This document shows, one piece after another, positions 26,799 to 36,183 of a stretch of DNA of 39,355 nt (positions are counted from its first letter, which is position 1; every line of letters begins with the position of its first letter). The notes beneath the pieces were generated by a model, which made no database searches, had not been told where the DNA came from, and worked only from the letters and a program-made list of their open reading frames with translations. The position numbers were made by a program, and so were the translations under genes. Source of the DNA: Bacteroidota bacterium (lineage in GTDB: Bacteria; Bacteroidota; Bacteroidia; Bacteroidales; F082); the NCBI GenBank assembly GCA_014382445.1, contig JACNJS010000053.1, forward strand, positions 1-39,355, read 5' to 3'.

Positions 26799-27874
26799 TT
26801 AATTTTGTTTTCAGACGATTATTGTATGGCTTTTTAGTACTTTGTGGAGTCGTTACTATAATTTTCTTCCTGTTTAACATATTACCCGGTGATCCTGCCC
26901 GAATGTTGGTGGGGCAGCGATCAGATATTTCATCGGTTGAGGCAATAACTAAAGATTTGGGCCTGGATAAACCTGTTGCTGTTCAATATCTTAACTTTCT
27001 AAATGATTTATCACCAATATCATTTCATAATTTTAAAAATACCGATAGTTATTGGTATTTTAATAAGTCGGATTATGGAGGAGTAGTTCAGTTAATACAA
27101 ATTTCAGATGGTTTTCTGATATTAAAATCACCGTATTTAAGAAGGTCGTACCAGAGTAGGCGCCATGTAAGTGAAATTATTGCCGAAGCATTTCCCAAAA
27201 CTTTGCTATTAGCTTCGTCATCAATAATAATTGCAATGTTACTAGGTATATTATTAGGGATTCCAGCAGCACTAACTAAAGATAGTTTTCTGGATCGCTT
27301 TTTACTTGTATTTTCATCTTTTGGAATGTCGATACCATCATTTTTTGCAGCAATAATAATGGCATGGTTATTTGCATTTGTACTGGCTGATTACACAGGA
27401 TTACAGATGTTTGGAAGTCTTTATACTGTTGATAGTTATACTGGTGTGAAAAATATTGATCTTAAAAATCTTATTTTGCCCGCGATCACCTTGGGTATAC
27501 GACCACTTGCAATTGTAGTTAGTTTAACTCGCAGTTCAATGCTCGATATACTGTCGCAGGATTATATCCGTACGGCCAAAGCTAAAGGGTTGAGTGGGTT
27601 TAGTGTCGTGATAATTCATGGCCTTAGGAATGCCCTAAACCCAGTAATTACTACAATAACAGGTTGGTTTGCATCATTAATGGCCGGAGCTGTTTTTGTT
27701 GAATATGTTTTCGACTGGAAGGGTATAGGGGTTGTAATTGTGGATGCACTAGAAAAGTATGACCTACCGGTAATAATGGGTTCAGTATTAACTATTTCGC
27801 TGGTTCTTATATTGGTTAATATCTTTGTTGATATAGTCTATGCTGCTCTTGATCCGAGGATTAGGTTGAGTTAA
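26795..27874 (+). CDS. OppB/DppB-type ABC transporter permease (orphan)
   Basis: Membrane subunit of the peptide/nickel family of ABC importers, 359 residues. The N terminus VVTIIFFLFNILPGDPARMLVG is classic DppB. The segment between helices 1 and 2 is longer than usual (about residues 65-125, with SYWYFNKSDYGG and YLRRSYQSRR) and probably periplasmic. The transmembrane domain follows, with the ATPase-coupling loop QDYIRTAKAKGLSG and the FVEYVFDWKGIG segment. No DppC, ATPase or binding protein is encoded in the window. The start overlaps the upstream stop (ATGA). A RAYT element begins right after it, so original downstream genes may have been displaced. Confidence 0.88.
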   Translation: MINFVFRRLLYGFLVLCGVVTIIFFLFNILPGDPARMLVGQRSDISSVEAITKDLGLDKPVAVQYLNFLNDLSPISFHNFKNTDSYWYFNKSDYGGVVQLIQISDGFLILKSPYLRRSYQSRRHVSEIIAEAFPKTLLLASSSIIIAMLLGILLGIPAALTKDSFLDRFLLVFSSFGMSIPSFFAAIIMAWLFAFVLADYTGLQMFGSLYTVDSYTGVKNIDLKNLILPAITLGIRPLAIVVSLTRSSMLDILSQDYIRTAKAKGLSGFSVVIIHGLRNALNPVITTITGWFASLMAGAVFVEYVFDWKGIGVVIVDALEKYDLPVIMGSVLTISLVLILVNIFVDIVYAALDPRIRLS

Positions 27875-27884
27875 ATTACCATTA

Positions 27885-27915
27885 CCTTTTCCAAAGTTTC
27901 AAACTTTGGAAAAGG
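27885..27915. repeat. REP-like perfect palindrome, left of the RAYT gene
   Basis: CCTTTTCCAAAGTTT (27885-27899) pairs exactly with 27901-27915 around a single central C. It begins 11 bases after the permease stop and ends 20 bases before the RAYT start. It shares the core TTCCAAAGTTT with the right-hand copies. A REP target for the RAYT, and possibly a terminator for the permease operon. Confidence 0.75.
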
Positions 27916-27935
27916 TGAAGTTCAAATAAAAAAAT

Positions 27936-28541
27936 ATGGAACCATTACTACCAAATAACTATTACCACATATATAATCACGCTAATGGGAATGATTTGAT
28001 ATTCAAAGAAGCTAAGAATTACAACTATTTTTGGGTGCGATACAAAAATTTCATATCACCAATAGCTGACACATTAGTATATTGTTTGATGCCTAATCAT
28101 TTTCACTTACTAATTCGAATTAAGAATGAGAATGAAATCATTAATTCAATGAAAGGGAAAGCAGCTATTAACAGATATTGCAGTTCAGAATCTTTGCTGG
28201 AAAAAGAAAAAGTTATTTCCTTATATGCAAGTAAACAGTTTGCCAATTTATTTAGTTCTTACTCACAGGCATTTAATAAGATGTATGGCAGAATGGGCAG
28301 TTTGTTTATGAAGAATTTTAAAAGAAAGCAAGTAGGCGATGAGAATTATCTTAAAGATTTAATTTTATATATTCATTTAAATCCTATAAAACATAACTTT
28401 GTTAAAAAACCGGATGATTGGATTTACTCATCGTATTATTCAATTTTATACGATGAATCAACTTTTATTAAACGCAATGATGTAATTGATCTATTTGGGG
28501 ATGTTGATAATTTTAAGTTTTGTCATTTTAACGATTTATAA
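27936..28541 (+). mobile_element. REP-associated tyrosine transposase (RAYT, Y1_Tnp HUH family)
   Basis: Coding sequence of 201 residues, related to IS200/IS605 TnpA but belonging to the REP-associated single-copy type. The HUH metal-binding motif is His55 and His57 in MPNHFHLLI. The likely nicking tyrosine is Tyr145 in LYIHLNP. NNYYHIYNHANG at the start and GRMGSLFMKNFKRK in the middle are family hallmarks. No accessory TnpB is present. The gene is bracketed by palindromes of the same core sequence, and the right-hand palindrome starts inside its stop codon, so the enzyme probably recognises them. Motifs look intact and the frame is open, which suggests a functional protein. Confidence 0.9.
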
Positions 28542-28595
28542 CTCTTCCAAAGTTCCAAACTTTGGAAGAGTTAAGTTCCAAACTTTGGAAGAGTT
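28540..28595. repeat. REP-like palindrome and direct repeats, right of the RAYT gene
   Basis: A perfect 15-bp stem (28540-28554 with 28558-28572, arm AACTCTTCCAAAGTT) with loop CCA overlaps the last bases of the RAYT stop codon. The 21-base unit starting GTTCCAAACTTTGG occurs twice in direct order, at 28552-28572 and 28575-28595, two bases apart. The array lies 21 bases from the end of the convergent pckA gene and could also act as a two-way terminator. Confidence 0.8.
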
Positions 28596-28615
28596 ATAAG
28601 TTCAAAACTTAAAAC

Positions 28616-30253
28616 CTACAATTGTGGTCCAGCAGATACTAAACTTTTACCTTCTTCGTTATCAGTATATTTCTTAAAGTTTTCAATAAATAACGTGGCC
28701 AGATCGTTAGCTTTTTTATCCCAATCAGCAGGATTGGCATAAGTATCGCGGGGATCCAATATCTTAGGATCAACGCCCGGTAACGCTGTTGGCACTTCAA
28801 GGTTGAAAACAGGAATAATTTTTGTTTCCGAGTTTTCGATTGAACCATCTAATATTGCATCAATAATACCTCTTGTGTCTTTAATTGAAATGCGTTTGCC
28901 AGTACCATTCCATCCTGTATTAACAAGGTAAGCAACTGCATTATTTGCTTCCATTCTTTTAACAAGTTCCTGACCGTATTTAGTTGGGTGGAGAGTTAAG
29001 AAGGCAGCACCAAAACAAGCAGAAAAAGTAGGAACAGGGGTTGTAACACCAACTTCAGTTCCGGCTAATTTCGCTGTAAAACCTGAAAGAAAGTGATACT
29101 TTGTTTGTTCGGCGGTTAGCTTAGCAACAGGAGGCATAACTCCAAATGCATCTGCAGTGAGGAAAATCACCTTTGTAGCCGGGCCAGCTTTTGAAACAGG
29201 TTTAATGATATTTTCTATATGATAAATAGGGTATGATACTCTTGTGTTTTGTGTAACTGATCCGTCTTCGAAATCAATTTTACCATCTGCATCTAAAGAT
29301 ACATTTTCAAGCAGAGCGTCTCTTTTAATAGCGTTATAAATATCAGGCTCACTTTCTTTGTCAAGGTTAATGGTTTTGGCATAACATCCGCCTTCGAAGT
29401 TAAAAATGCCATCATCATCCCAACCATGCTCATCATCACCAATAAGTGCGCGTTTTGGATCAGTTGAAAGAGTAGTTTTTCCGGTTCCGGATAATCCAAA
29501 GAATATTGCAGTTTCACCGTCTATCCCTACATTGGCAGAACAATGCATTGCTGCCATTCCTTTAAGAGGGAGATAGTAATTCATAATTGAGAAAATTCCT
29601 TTTTTCATTTCTCCACCATACCAGCTACCGCCAACAACGGCTCTTCCTTCGGTGAGATTGAAAACAACAAAATTTTCAGAATTAAAAGGAATACCATCTG
29701 TACGTTTCATGGATTTCCAATCGGGGTTGTTTGTTTTTGCTGCGTTAAGCATAACAAAATCAGGTTCAAAGTTATCAAGTTCTTCTTCTGTAGGCCTGAT
29801 AAACATATTTTTAACAAAATGTGCCTGCCATGCAACTTCCATAATAAAACGAACATTTATTCTGGAATCAGGATTTGCACCAGAAAAACAATCAACTATG
29901 TATAATTTCTTTCCTGATAGCTGTTTAGCGCCGAGGTTGTAACAATGTTTCCATGCGGCTTCATCAACAGGTTTATTGTCAGAGGGCCTTCCTTGTTGGG
30001 TCCACCAAACAGTGTCTTTTGTTTTATCATCAAGTACAATATATTTGTCCTTGGGAGAGCGTCCGGTAAATTTACCTGTCATAACATTTACAGCGCCAAG
30101 TTCACTTAACTGACCTTTTTCAAATCCTTCAAGCTCTGGATTCATTTCGTCCTCATATAGTTTTTCGTATGAAGGATTGTAAATAATTTCTTTTACATCA
30201 GTAATACCGTAAACGGCCAGATCGGTTTTGATCTTGTTGATATCTCTTATCAT
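28616..30253 (-). CDS. pckA: Phosphoenolpyruvate carboxykinase (ATP)
   Basis: Interconverts oxaloacetate and PEP with ATP/ADP; in many anaerobic Bacteroidota it runs towards oxaloacetate and makes ATP on the way to succinate. It is 545 residues. Signatures are [23 protein letters not shown], the kinase P-loop [13 protein letters not shown], the metal site [17 protein letters not shown] and the C-terminal NTGWNGTG. It lies downstream of ppdK on the same strand but is separated from it by a strong terminator, so it is probably transcribed separately. No perfect -7 box is found upstream (nearest GTAATTTG, 30295-30302). Confidence 0.97.
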   Translation of the reverse strand: MIRDINKIKTDLAVYGITDVKEIIYNPSYEKLYEDEMNPELEGFEKGQLSELGAVNVMTGKFTGRSPKDKYIVLDDKTKDTVWWTQQGRPSDNKPVDEAAWKHCYNLGAKQLSGKKLYIVDCFSGANPDSRINVRFIMEVAWQAHFVKNMFIRPTEEELDNFEPDFVMLNAAKTNNPDWKSMKRTDGIPFNSENFVVFNLTEGRAVVGGSWYGGEMKKGIFSIMNYYLPLKGMAAMHCSANVGIDGETAIFFGLSGTGKTTLSTDPKRALIGDDEHGWDDDGIFNFEGGCYAKTINLDKESEPDIYNAIKRDALLENVSLDADGKIDFEDGSVTQNTRVSYPIYHIENIIKPVSKAGPATKVIFLTADAFGVMPPVAKLTAEQTKYHFLSGFTAKLAGTEVGVTTPVPTFSACFGAAFLTLHPTKYGQELVKRMEANNAVAYLVNTGWNGTGKRISIKDTRGIIDAILDGSIENSETKIIPVFNLEVPTALPGVDPKILDPRDTYANPADWDKKANDLATLFIENFKKYTDNEEGKSLVSAGPQL

Positions 30254-30322
30254 AATGAATATATTTGGATTAAATAACTTAAAAATTGAGTGTGCAAATT
30301 ACTAAAATATATATTATCAAAT

Positions 30323-30354
30323 AAAAAAAAGCCACCCGAATTATCACGAATGGC
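30323..30354 (-). terminator. Intrinsic terminator of ppdK
   Basis: On the minus strand an 8-bp stem (GCCATTCG with CGGGTGGC, two G-U pairs, loop TGATAATT) is followed by eight T (30330 down to 30323). It begins 22 bases after the ppdK stop. Confidence 0.85.
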
Positions 30355-30375
30355 TTTATATAGAATCAATAAAAA

Positions 30376-33126
30376 TTACTTGTTTTTACGTTTCCAACTT
30401 CGTTTGTTAACTATAGTGGATTGAGCGGCTGCCAGGCGTGCAATTGGTACACGGTAAGGTGAACAACTTACATAATGTAAACCGGCACGATGGCAAAATT
30501 CAATTGAACTGGGATCGCCGCCATGTTCGCCGCAAATTCCAAGCTTAATTTTCTTGTTTGTACTACGACCTTTTTTCACAGCCATAGTAACAAGTTGTCC
30601 AACGCCTTCCTGATCAAGAACCTGGAAAGGGTCATCTTTTAGAATTCCTTTTTCAATGTAAATTGGAAGAAATTTACCTGCATCGTCACGAGAATATCCA
30701 AAAGTCATTTGGGTAAGATCGTTTGTACCGAATGAGAAAAACTCTGCAGATTTTGCTATCTCATCAGCTGTAAGTGCAGCTCTGGGAATTTCAATCATTG
30801 TTCCAACCATATGGTCAATTTTGTCGCCTCTTTCTTCAAATACCTTTTGTATTGTAGATCTTACAATATCTTCCTGCATTTTCATTTCAGCTAAAGTACC
30901 GGTAAGCGGAATCATTATTTCGGGGTACGTTTTGATCTTACGCTTCTTAAGATTTAAGGCAGCCTCAATAATTGCGCGACTTTGCATTTCAGTTATTTCA
31001 GGATAGGTGTTACTAAGTCGGCAACCACGGTGTCCGAGCATGGGGTTGAATTCAGCAAGGTCTTCTACTTTTTCTTTAACCTCTTGTAAAGTGATGCCCA
31101 TAATTTTTGCCATTTCTTTTTGTCCTTTTTCATCGTGCGGAACAAATTCATGAAGTGGTGGGTCAAGTAACCTAACTGTAACAGGTAAGTCACGCATAGC
31201 CTCAAAAATACCTTCAAAATCCGTGCGTTGAATAGGGAGAAGTTTGGCTAATGCTACACGCCTTCCTGCTTCATCAGCTGCCAGTATCATTTCCCGCATG
31301 GCAGTGATCTTATCATCGCCAAAAAACATATGTTCGGTACGTGTAAGGCCTATACCTTTAGCACCGAAATCACGAGCTACTTGAGCATCGAAAGGTGTAT
31401 CAGCATTAGTGCGCACATAAAGTTTGGCCTTCTTATCCGAAAGTTTCATCAGCTTGCCAAAATCGCCACTTAATTCGGCCTCCATTGTCGCTATTCTTCC
31501 ATCATATACTTCGCCGGTTGATCCGTTCAATGAAATAAAATCACCTTCCTTATATAGTTTATCATTCATTCTCAGAGTCCTGTCCTGATAACTTACCTTG
31601 ATACTTCCTGCACCCGAAACGCAACATTTACCCATTCCGCGTGCTACAACTGCAGCATGTGAAGTCATACCACCTCTAGCAGTTAAAATACCTTCGGCTG
31701 AGTTCATGCCTGCTAAATCTTCAGGTGAGGTTTCTATGCGAACTAGTATAACTTTTTTACCTTCAGAAGCCCAATGTTCGGCATCATCAGCGTGGAAAAC
31801 AATTTGTCCGGTAGCAGCACCAGGTGAAGCGGGTAGCCCTTTCGACATTACTTTTGCATTACCAATTGCTTCAGTATCAAAAACAGGGTGAAGTAATTCA
31901 TCAAGTCTTTCAGGGTTTACACGCATAATCGCTTCTTCCTTATTTAACATCCCTTCTTTTAGCATATCCATAGCAATTTTAACCATTGCTGCACCTGTGC
32001 GTTTTCCATTACGTGTTTGTAGTAACCACAGTTTACCATTTTCAACGGTAAATTCAATATCCTGCATGTCACGATAATGTCTTTCAAGTTTATTCTGAGT
32101 TTTGAATAATTGTTTGTACATTTCAGGCATGGCCTCTTCGAGCGAAGGAAATTCTGTAGCACGTTCCCTTTCTGATACAAGGGCTAATTCTGCCCAGCGT
32201 ATTGAACCCTCTTTTGTAACTTGTTGCGGCGTGCGAATTCCAGCTACAACATCTTCACCCTGAGCATTGATAAGGTATTCACCGTTAAATAAGTTTTCAC
32301 CTGTTCCTGCATCACGAGTAAATGCAACGCCAGTAGCTGAGTTTAATCCCATATTACCAAATACCATTGCTTGAATATTTACGGCAGTGCCCAAATCATC
32401 AGGAATTTTTTCCATTTTACGGTAAAGTATCGCCCTATCATTCATCCAGCTGTCGAATACAGCTGTTATTGATCCCCAAAGTTGTTCCCATGGGTCAACA
32501 GGAAAATCATGACCAGTTTGCTTTTTAACAGCTTTTTTAAATCTGGAAACTAATTCTTTAAGGTCATCAGCTGATAAATCTGTATCTAATTCAACACCCT
32601 TTTCTTCTTTCATATTTTCGATAATCTCCTCAAAAGGGTCAGGGTCTTCTTTAGACTCAGGTTTCATTCCCAGAACAACATCACCAAACATTTGTACAAA
32701 ACGGCGGTATGAATCCCATGCAAAACGTTCGTTACCTGATTTTTTTGCAATACCAACAACAGCTTCATCATTAAGCCCAAGGTTAAGAACAGTGTCCATC
32801 ATACCAGGCATCGAAGCTCTTGATCCTGATCGTACTGAAACCAATAGGGGATTGTCTTTATCCCCGAACTTAGTTCCTATAATATTTTCAAGTTCAGTTA
32901 CAGCATTTATAACTTCTTCTTTAATGACAGAAACAACAGCATCCCAGCCTTTTTCGTTGTATAATGTACAAACTTCAGTTGTTATTGTAAATCCTGGAGG
33001 TACCGGAACTCCTATCAAATTCATTTCGGCAAGGTTTGCCCCTTTGCCTCCAAGTAGATTCTTCATTTTTGCATTACCTTCGGCTTTTCCGTCGCCAAAA
33101 AGATAAACATGCTTACTTTTAACCAT
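30376..33126 (-). CDS. ppdK: Pyruvate, phosphate dikinase
   Basis: Interconverts pyruvate, ATP and Pi with PEP, AMP and PPi in the cytoplasm. It is 916 residues from MVKSKHVYLFGDG; a longer reading from 33186 adds a hydrophobic leader that lies across the promoter and is unlikely. The N-terminal ATP-grasp domain contains GGKGANLAEM and SVRSGSRASMPGMMDT. The swivelling phosphohistidine domain has GGMTSHAAVVARGMGK (catalytic His). The C-terminal PEP/pyruvate barrel has GTNDLTQMTFGYSRDD and GICGEHGGDP with the conserved Cys in HYVSCSPYRVP. With pckA next door it balances PEP, pyruvate and oxaloacetate. Confidence 0.97.
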   Translation of the reverse strand: MVKSKHVYLFGDGKAEGNAKMKNLLGGKGANLAEMNLIGVPVPPGFTITTEVCTLYNEKGWDAVVSVIKEEVINAVTELENIIGTKFGDKDNPLLVSVRSGSRASMPGMMDTVLNLGLNDEAVVGIAKKSGNERFAWDSYRRFVQMFGDVVLGMKPESKEDPDPFEEIIENMKEEKGVELDTDLSADDLKELVSRFKKAVKKQTGHDFPVDPWEQLWGSITAVFDSWMNDRAILYRKMEKIPDDLGTAVNIQAMVFGNMGLNSATGVAFTRDAGTGENLFNGEYLINAQGEDVVAGIRTPQQVTKEGSIRWAELALVSERERATEFPSLEEAMPEMYKQLFKTQNKLERHYRDMQDIEFTVENGKLWLLQTRNGKRTGAAMVKIAMDMLKEGMLNKEEAIMRVNPERLDELLHPVFDTEAIGNAKVMSKGLPASPGAATGQIVFHADDAEHWASEGKKVILVRIETSPEDLAGMNSAEGILTARGGMTSHAAVVARGMGKCCVSGAGSIKVSYQDRTLRMNDKLYKEGDFISLNGSTGEVYDGRIATMEAELSGDFGKLMKLSDKKAKLYVRTNADTPFDAQVARDFGAKGIGLTRTEHMFFGDDKITAMREMILAADEAGRRVALAKLLPIQRTDFEGIFEAMRDLPVTVRLLDPPLHEFVPHDEKGQKEMAKIMGITLQEVKEKVEDLAEFNPMLGHRGCRLSNTYPEITEMQSRAIIEAALNLKKRKIKTYPEIMIPLTGTLAEMKMQEDIVRSTIQKVFEERGDKIDHMVGTMIEIPRAALTADEIAKSAEFFSFGTNDLTQMTFGYSRDDAGKFLPIYIEKGILKDDPFQVLDQEGVGQLVTMAVKKGRSTNKKIKLGICGEHGGDPSSIEFCHRAGLHYVSCSPYRVPIARLAAAQSTIVNKRSWKRKNK

Positions 33127-33166
33127 TTTATAGATTTTTGTTAAAATTATATTCAAAATTTTCAGG

Positions 33167-33174
33167 CAAAGGTA
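33167..33174 (-). promoter_or_regulatory. -7 box upstream of ppdK
   Basis: TACCTTTG on the minus strand fits TAnnTTTG and lies 40 bases before the ATG at 33126. It shows that the in-frame ATG at 33186 lies upstream of transcription start. The 308-base gap up to the gene at 33435 holds this and the opposite-strand box at 33402-33409, and no gene. Confidence 0.55.
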
Positions 33175-33401
33175 ATGTAAAAACATGCATTTGAGTTTAT
33201 AAAATACATTAAAATGAATATAAATTACATTGAAAAAATGCGAAAAAAGTGTGGCCTGTTTTTAATGGATAATTTAGGATTTAAGACTTATTTACTATTG
33301 TATAGTTCGGCACATTATGCTGATATTAATAAATCAATTTTTTCAGTTTAACTTATGATTAAATTTTTTTGGTAAAGTTCTTATTCCTTTTTGATATTTC
33401 A

Positions 33402-33409
33402 TAAGTTTG
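33402..33409 (+). promoter_or_regulatory. -7 box upstream of the lysine-ketoglutarate reductase gene
   Basis: TAAGTTTG fits TAnnTTTG, 25 bases before the ATG at 33435. No -33 match at the usual spacing. Confidence 0.45.
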
Positions 33410-33434
33410 CGGTTATTTATTTAGAGATATATAG

Positions 33435-34751
33435 ATGGCTAAAGTTATACACAAAATAGGAATCCGGCATGAAGATAAATATGTAATGGAAAGGCGCGTT
33501 GCCCTAGTTCCTGAACATGTTGAAAGTCTCAATGATATGGGGATAGAATTTGAGGTTATTAGGTCCGAAAAGCGTATCTTTAAAGATCAAGAGTTTGAAG
33601 CCGCGGGAGCAGAACTTGTTGATGAAATTAAGGATTCAACAATTGTACTTGGTGTAAAGGAAATGCCCATCGACTTTTTTGAAGATGGAAAGACTTATAT
33701 TTTCTTTAGCCATACCATTAAGGGTCAGGCGTATAATATGCCGTTGCTAAAGCAGATGATAACCAAAAAAGTTAACTTAATTGAATATGAACGCATTGTA
33801 AATGAAAAAAATCAGCGATTAATTTTCTTTGGCAGATTTGCAGGTCTGGCAGGAATGATAAACTCACTTTGGTCGGCAGGGCAACGATGGAAAGAATTAG
33901 GAGTTATTACACCGTTTCTTGAATTAAAGCAAACACATCATTATAACTCACTTGAGGATGCAAAAAAAGCCATTTCAAAAGTAGCTGATAACATAATAAT
34001 GAATGGATTGCCAACAGAAATTGAACCAATTGTGGTTGGATTTACAGGTTATGGAAATGTTTCAAATGGTGCTCAGGAAATTCTTAATATGTTTCCTATA
34101 AAAGAGATAACTCCCGATGAATTGGTTACAACATTTTCTGTCGGCAACAAGCCGGATAATAGTGTTATTTACAAGGTTGTATTTAAAGAAAAGGAACTAA
34201 GTGAACCTATAGATAAGAGTAAAGAGTTTGTTCTTCAAGAGTATTACGATCATCCTGAACTTTTTAGAAGTAAGTTTGAACAATATATTCCACGTATTAC
34301 AATTCTCATGAATTGTATGTACTGGAATGATAGTTATCCGAAGATTGTTACCAAAGATTACCTTGAAGATTTGTATAAAAAGGGAGAACCAAAGCTTACC
34401 GTTATTGGAGATATTACATGCGATCCTGACGGATCAATCGAATGCACCCACAAAGGTACCGAAATTGAAGATCCTGTATTTGTTTATAATCCTTATACCC
34501 GAAAACCAACCTGTGGCTTTAAAGGTGAGGGGATACTGATAATGGCGGTTGATATATTACCAAGTGAATTGCCCAGAGAATCGTCACAAACATTTTCGGA
34601 TGCGTTAGTTGGATTTATCCCCGATATTGCCTCGGCCGATTTTAATGTCCCTTTTGAAGATCTTAAACTGCCATATTCTATTAAGCGGGCATTAATTCTT
34701 CATAATGGAGAGTTAACGCCAGAATATCAATACCTTAACAAATATATTTAG
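33435..34751 (+). CDS. Lysine-ketoglutarate reductase-like protein (saccharopine-forming half of AASS)
   Basis: Protein of 438 residues that matches the N-terminal, lysine-ketoglutarate reductase half of the eukaryotic bifunctional AASS/LKR-SDH enzyme. It would condense lysine and 2-oxoglutarate to saccharopine with NAD(P)H. The alanine-dehydrogenase-like N-terminal domain has KYVMERRVALVPEHV, and IFFSHTIKGQAYNMPLL is typical of this group. The Rossmann motif is GFTGYGNVSNGAQEIL, and DITCDPDGSIECTHKGTEI is also characteristic. The next gene encodes the saccharopine dehydrogenase half. The pair points to lysine breakdown to aminoadipate semialdehyde, rather than fungal-type synthesis. Direction is inference. 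Confidence 0.85.
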   Translation: MAKVIHKIGIRHEDKYVMERRVALVPEHVESLNDMGIEFEVIRSEKRIFKDQEFEAAGAELVDEIKDSTIVLGVKEMPIDFFEDGKTYIFFSHTIKGQAYNMPLLKQMITKKVNLIEYERIVNEKNQRLIFFGRFAGLAGMINSLWSAGQRWKELGVITPFLELKQTHHYNSLEDAKKAISKVADNIIMNGLPTEIEPIVVGFTGYGNVSNGAQEILNMFPIKEITPDELVTTFSVGNKPDNSVIYKVVFKEKELSEPIDKSKEFVLQEYYDHPELFRSKFEQYIPRITILMNCMYWNDSYPKIVTKDYLEDLYKKGEPKLTVIGDITCDPDGSIECTHKGTEIEDPVFVYNPYTRKPTCGFKGEGILIMAVDILPSELPRESSQTFSDALVGFIPDIASADFNVPFEDLKLPYSIKRALILHNGELTPEYQYLNKYI

Positions 34752-34800
34752 ATTTTTATAATTTAAAAAAATTAGCAATTAGCTATAAAAAACCGTGAAA

Positions 34801-36138
34801 ATGAAAAAAATATTGATACTTGGGGCTGGATTATCAACAAATATCCTCATTGATTATCTACTTAATAATGCATCGAAGTACGGCTGGCATGTAACCGTTG
34901 CTGATATTAATGAAGAAACGGCAAGAGCAAAAGTTAACGATCATAAGCATGGATCGGCAAGAATATTTGATATTAGCGATGATACCGAAAGTTGGCGAAC
35001 AATAGCTGATACCGATGTTGTAATTTCTATGTTGCCCGCTTCGATGCACCTTCTTGTTGCTAAAAAATGTATAGATCTCAGGAAACCAATGTTAACAGCT
35101 TCCTATGAAACTGATGAAATTAGAGCATTGGATAAGAAAGCCAGGAAAGCTGGAATCCCTATCTATATGGAGCTTGGCCTTGATCCTGGTATCGATCATA
35201 TGTCGGCTATGAATGTGATTAACAGAGTGAAAGAATTTGGAGGTGAACTAACTTCATTTTATTCATTTACTGGTGGTTTGGTGGCTCCCGAAAGTGATAA
35301 TAATCCATGGAATTATAAGTTTACATGGAATCCACGAAATGTAGTCATGGCCGGAAATGGAGTATCAAAGTTTATTCACAACGGGCTTTATAAATATATC
35401 CCATATCACAGGCTTTTCGATCGAGTTATTTCGCGTAAAATACTGGAATATGGCGATTTTGAGGTTTATGCTAATCGCGATTCGCTAAAGTACAGAACCA
35501 TTTATAATTTAAAGGATATTCCTTCAATGTATCGCGGAACTATAAGACGGCCCGGATTTTCTAAAGCATGGAATGTTTTTGTTAGGCTGGGAATTACTGA
35601 GGATAGCTATACTATTGAAGATTCAGAAAACATGTCATACAGGCAGTTCCTTAATGCATTCCTGCGTTATGAACCCAATGTTCCTGTGGAAATAAAGCTA
35701 CAGGAATATTGTCAAAACGCAGCCGACCCGGTTGTTATTGAGAAACTAAAATGGCTTGGTATTTTTGATGATAGGAAAGTTGGCCTAAAAAAAGCCACTC
35801 CTGCTCAAATTCTCCAACAACTTCTGGTTGAAAAATGGAGTATGGATGTTGACGATAAAGACATGATTATTATGCAGCATGAGTTTAAATACTTATTCGA
35901 AGGTGTTGAAAAGATGATAGTGTCAGCAATGGCAGTTATCGGTAAAAACCAAACCAAAACCGCAATGGCCATGACAGTTGGTTTACCTGTAGCTATTGCC
36001 ACAAAGCTACTTCTAACGGGAGAGTTTGTTCATACAGGAGTTAATCTACCCATAGAAAAGGATATGTATGAACCAATTTTAGCAGAGCTTCAAACATTTG
36101 GTATAAGTTTTGAAGAGAACGAATATCTAATTGGGTAA
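34801..36138 (+). CDS. Saccharopine dehydrogenase (glutamate-forming type)
   Basis: Protein of 445 residues equivalent to the C-terminal half of AASS. It would oxidise saccharopine to glutamate and 2-aminoadipate 6-semialdehyde. It opens with a Rossmann motif (ILILGAGLSTNILI), followed by VVISMLPASMH, ELGLDPGIDHMSAM and SFTGGLVAPESDNNPWNYKFTW, all typical of saccharopine dehydrogenases. The C-terminal segment AMAMTVGLPVAIATKLLLTG closes the fold. It begins 49 bases after the reductase gene, with a clear stop and new ATG, so this is a split pair and not a broken fusion gene. An in-frame GTG at 34795 is a possible alternative start. Confidence 0.92.
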   Translation: MKKILILGAGLSTNILIDYLLNNASKYGWHVTVADINEETARAKVNDHKHGSARIFDISDDTESWRTIADTDVVISMLPASMHLLVAKKCIDLRKPMLTASYETDEIRALDKKARKAGIPIYMELGLDPGIDHMSAMNVINRVKEFGGELTSFYSFTGGLVAPESDNNPWNYKFTWNPRNVVMAGNGVSKFIHNGLYKYIPYHRLFDRVISRKILEYGDFEVYANRDSLKYRTIYNLKDIPSMYRGTIRRPGFSKAWNVFVRLGITEDSYTIEDSENMSYRQFLNAFLRYEPNVPVEIKLQEYCQNAADPVVIEKLKWLGIFDDRKVGLKKATPAQILQQLLVEKWSMDVDDKDMIIMQHEFKYLFEGVEKMIVSAMAVIGKNQTKTAMAMTVGLPVAIATKLLLTGEFVHTGVNLPIEKDMYEPILAELQTFGISFEENEYLIG

Positions 36139-36183
36139 TAATTGATTTTCAACAACTCTTCTTTTTAAACTAATGTACAACTA

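Noticed and set aside
27885-28595. CRISPR-like array from the repeated palindromes
   Set aside because: The repeats are palindromes next to a RAYT gene, with a 2-base spacer between the direct repeats and no unique spacers or cas genes.
34752-34800. The reductase/saccharopine dehydrogenase boundary as a frameshifted fusion gene
   Set aside because: A real stop, a 49-base gap and a new ATG with a typical Rossmann start separate the genes; both proteins are full length for their halves.
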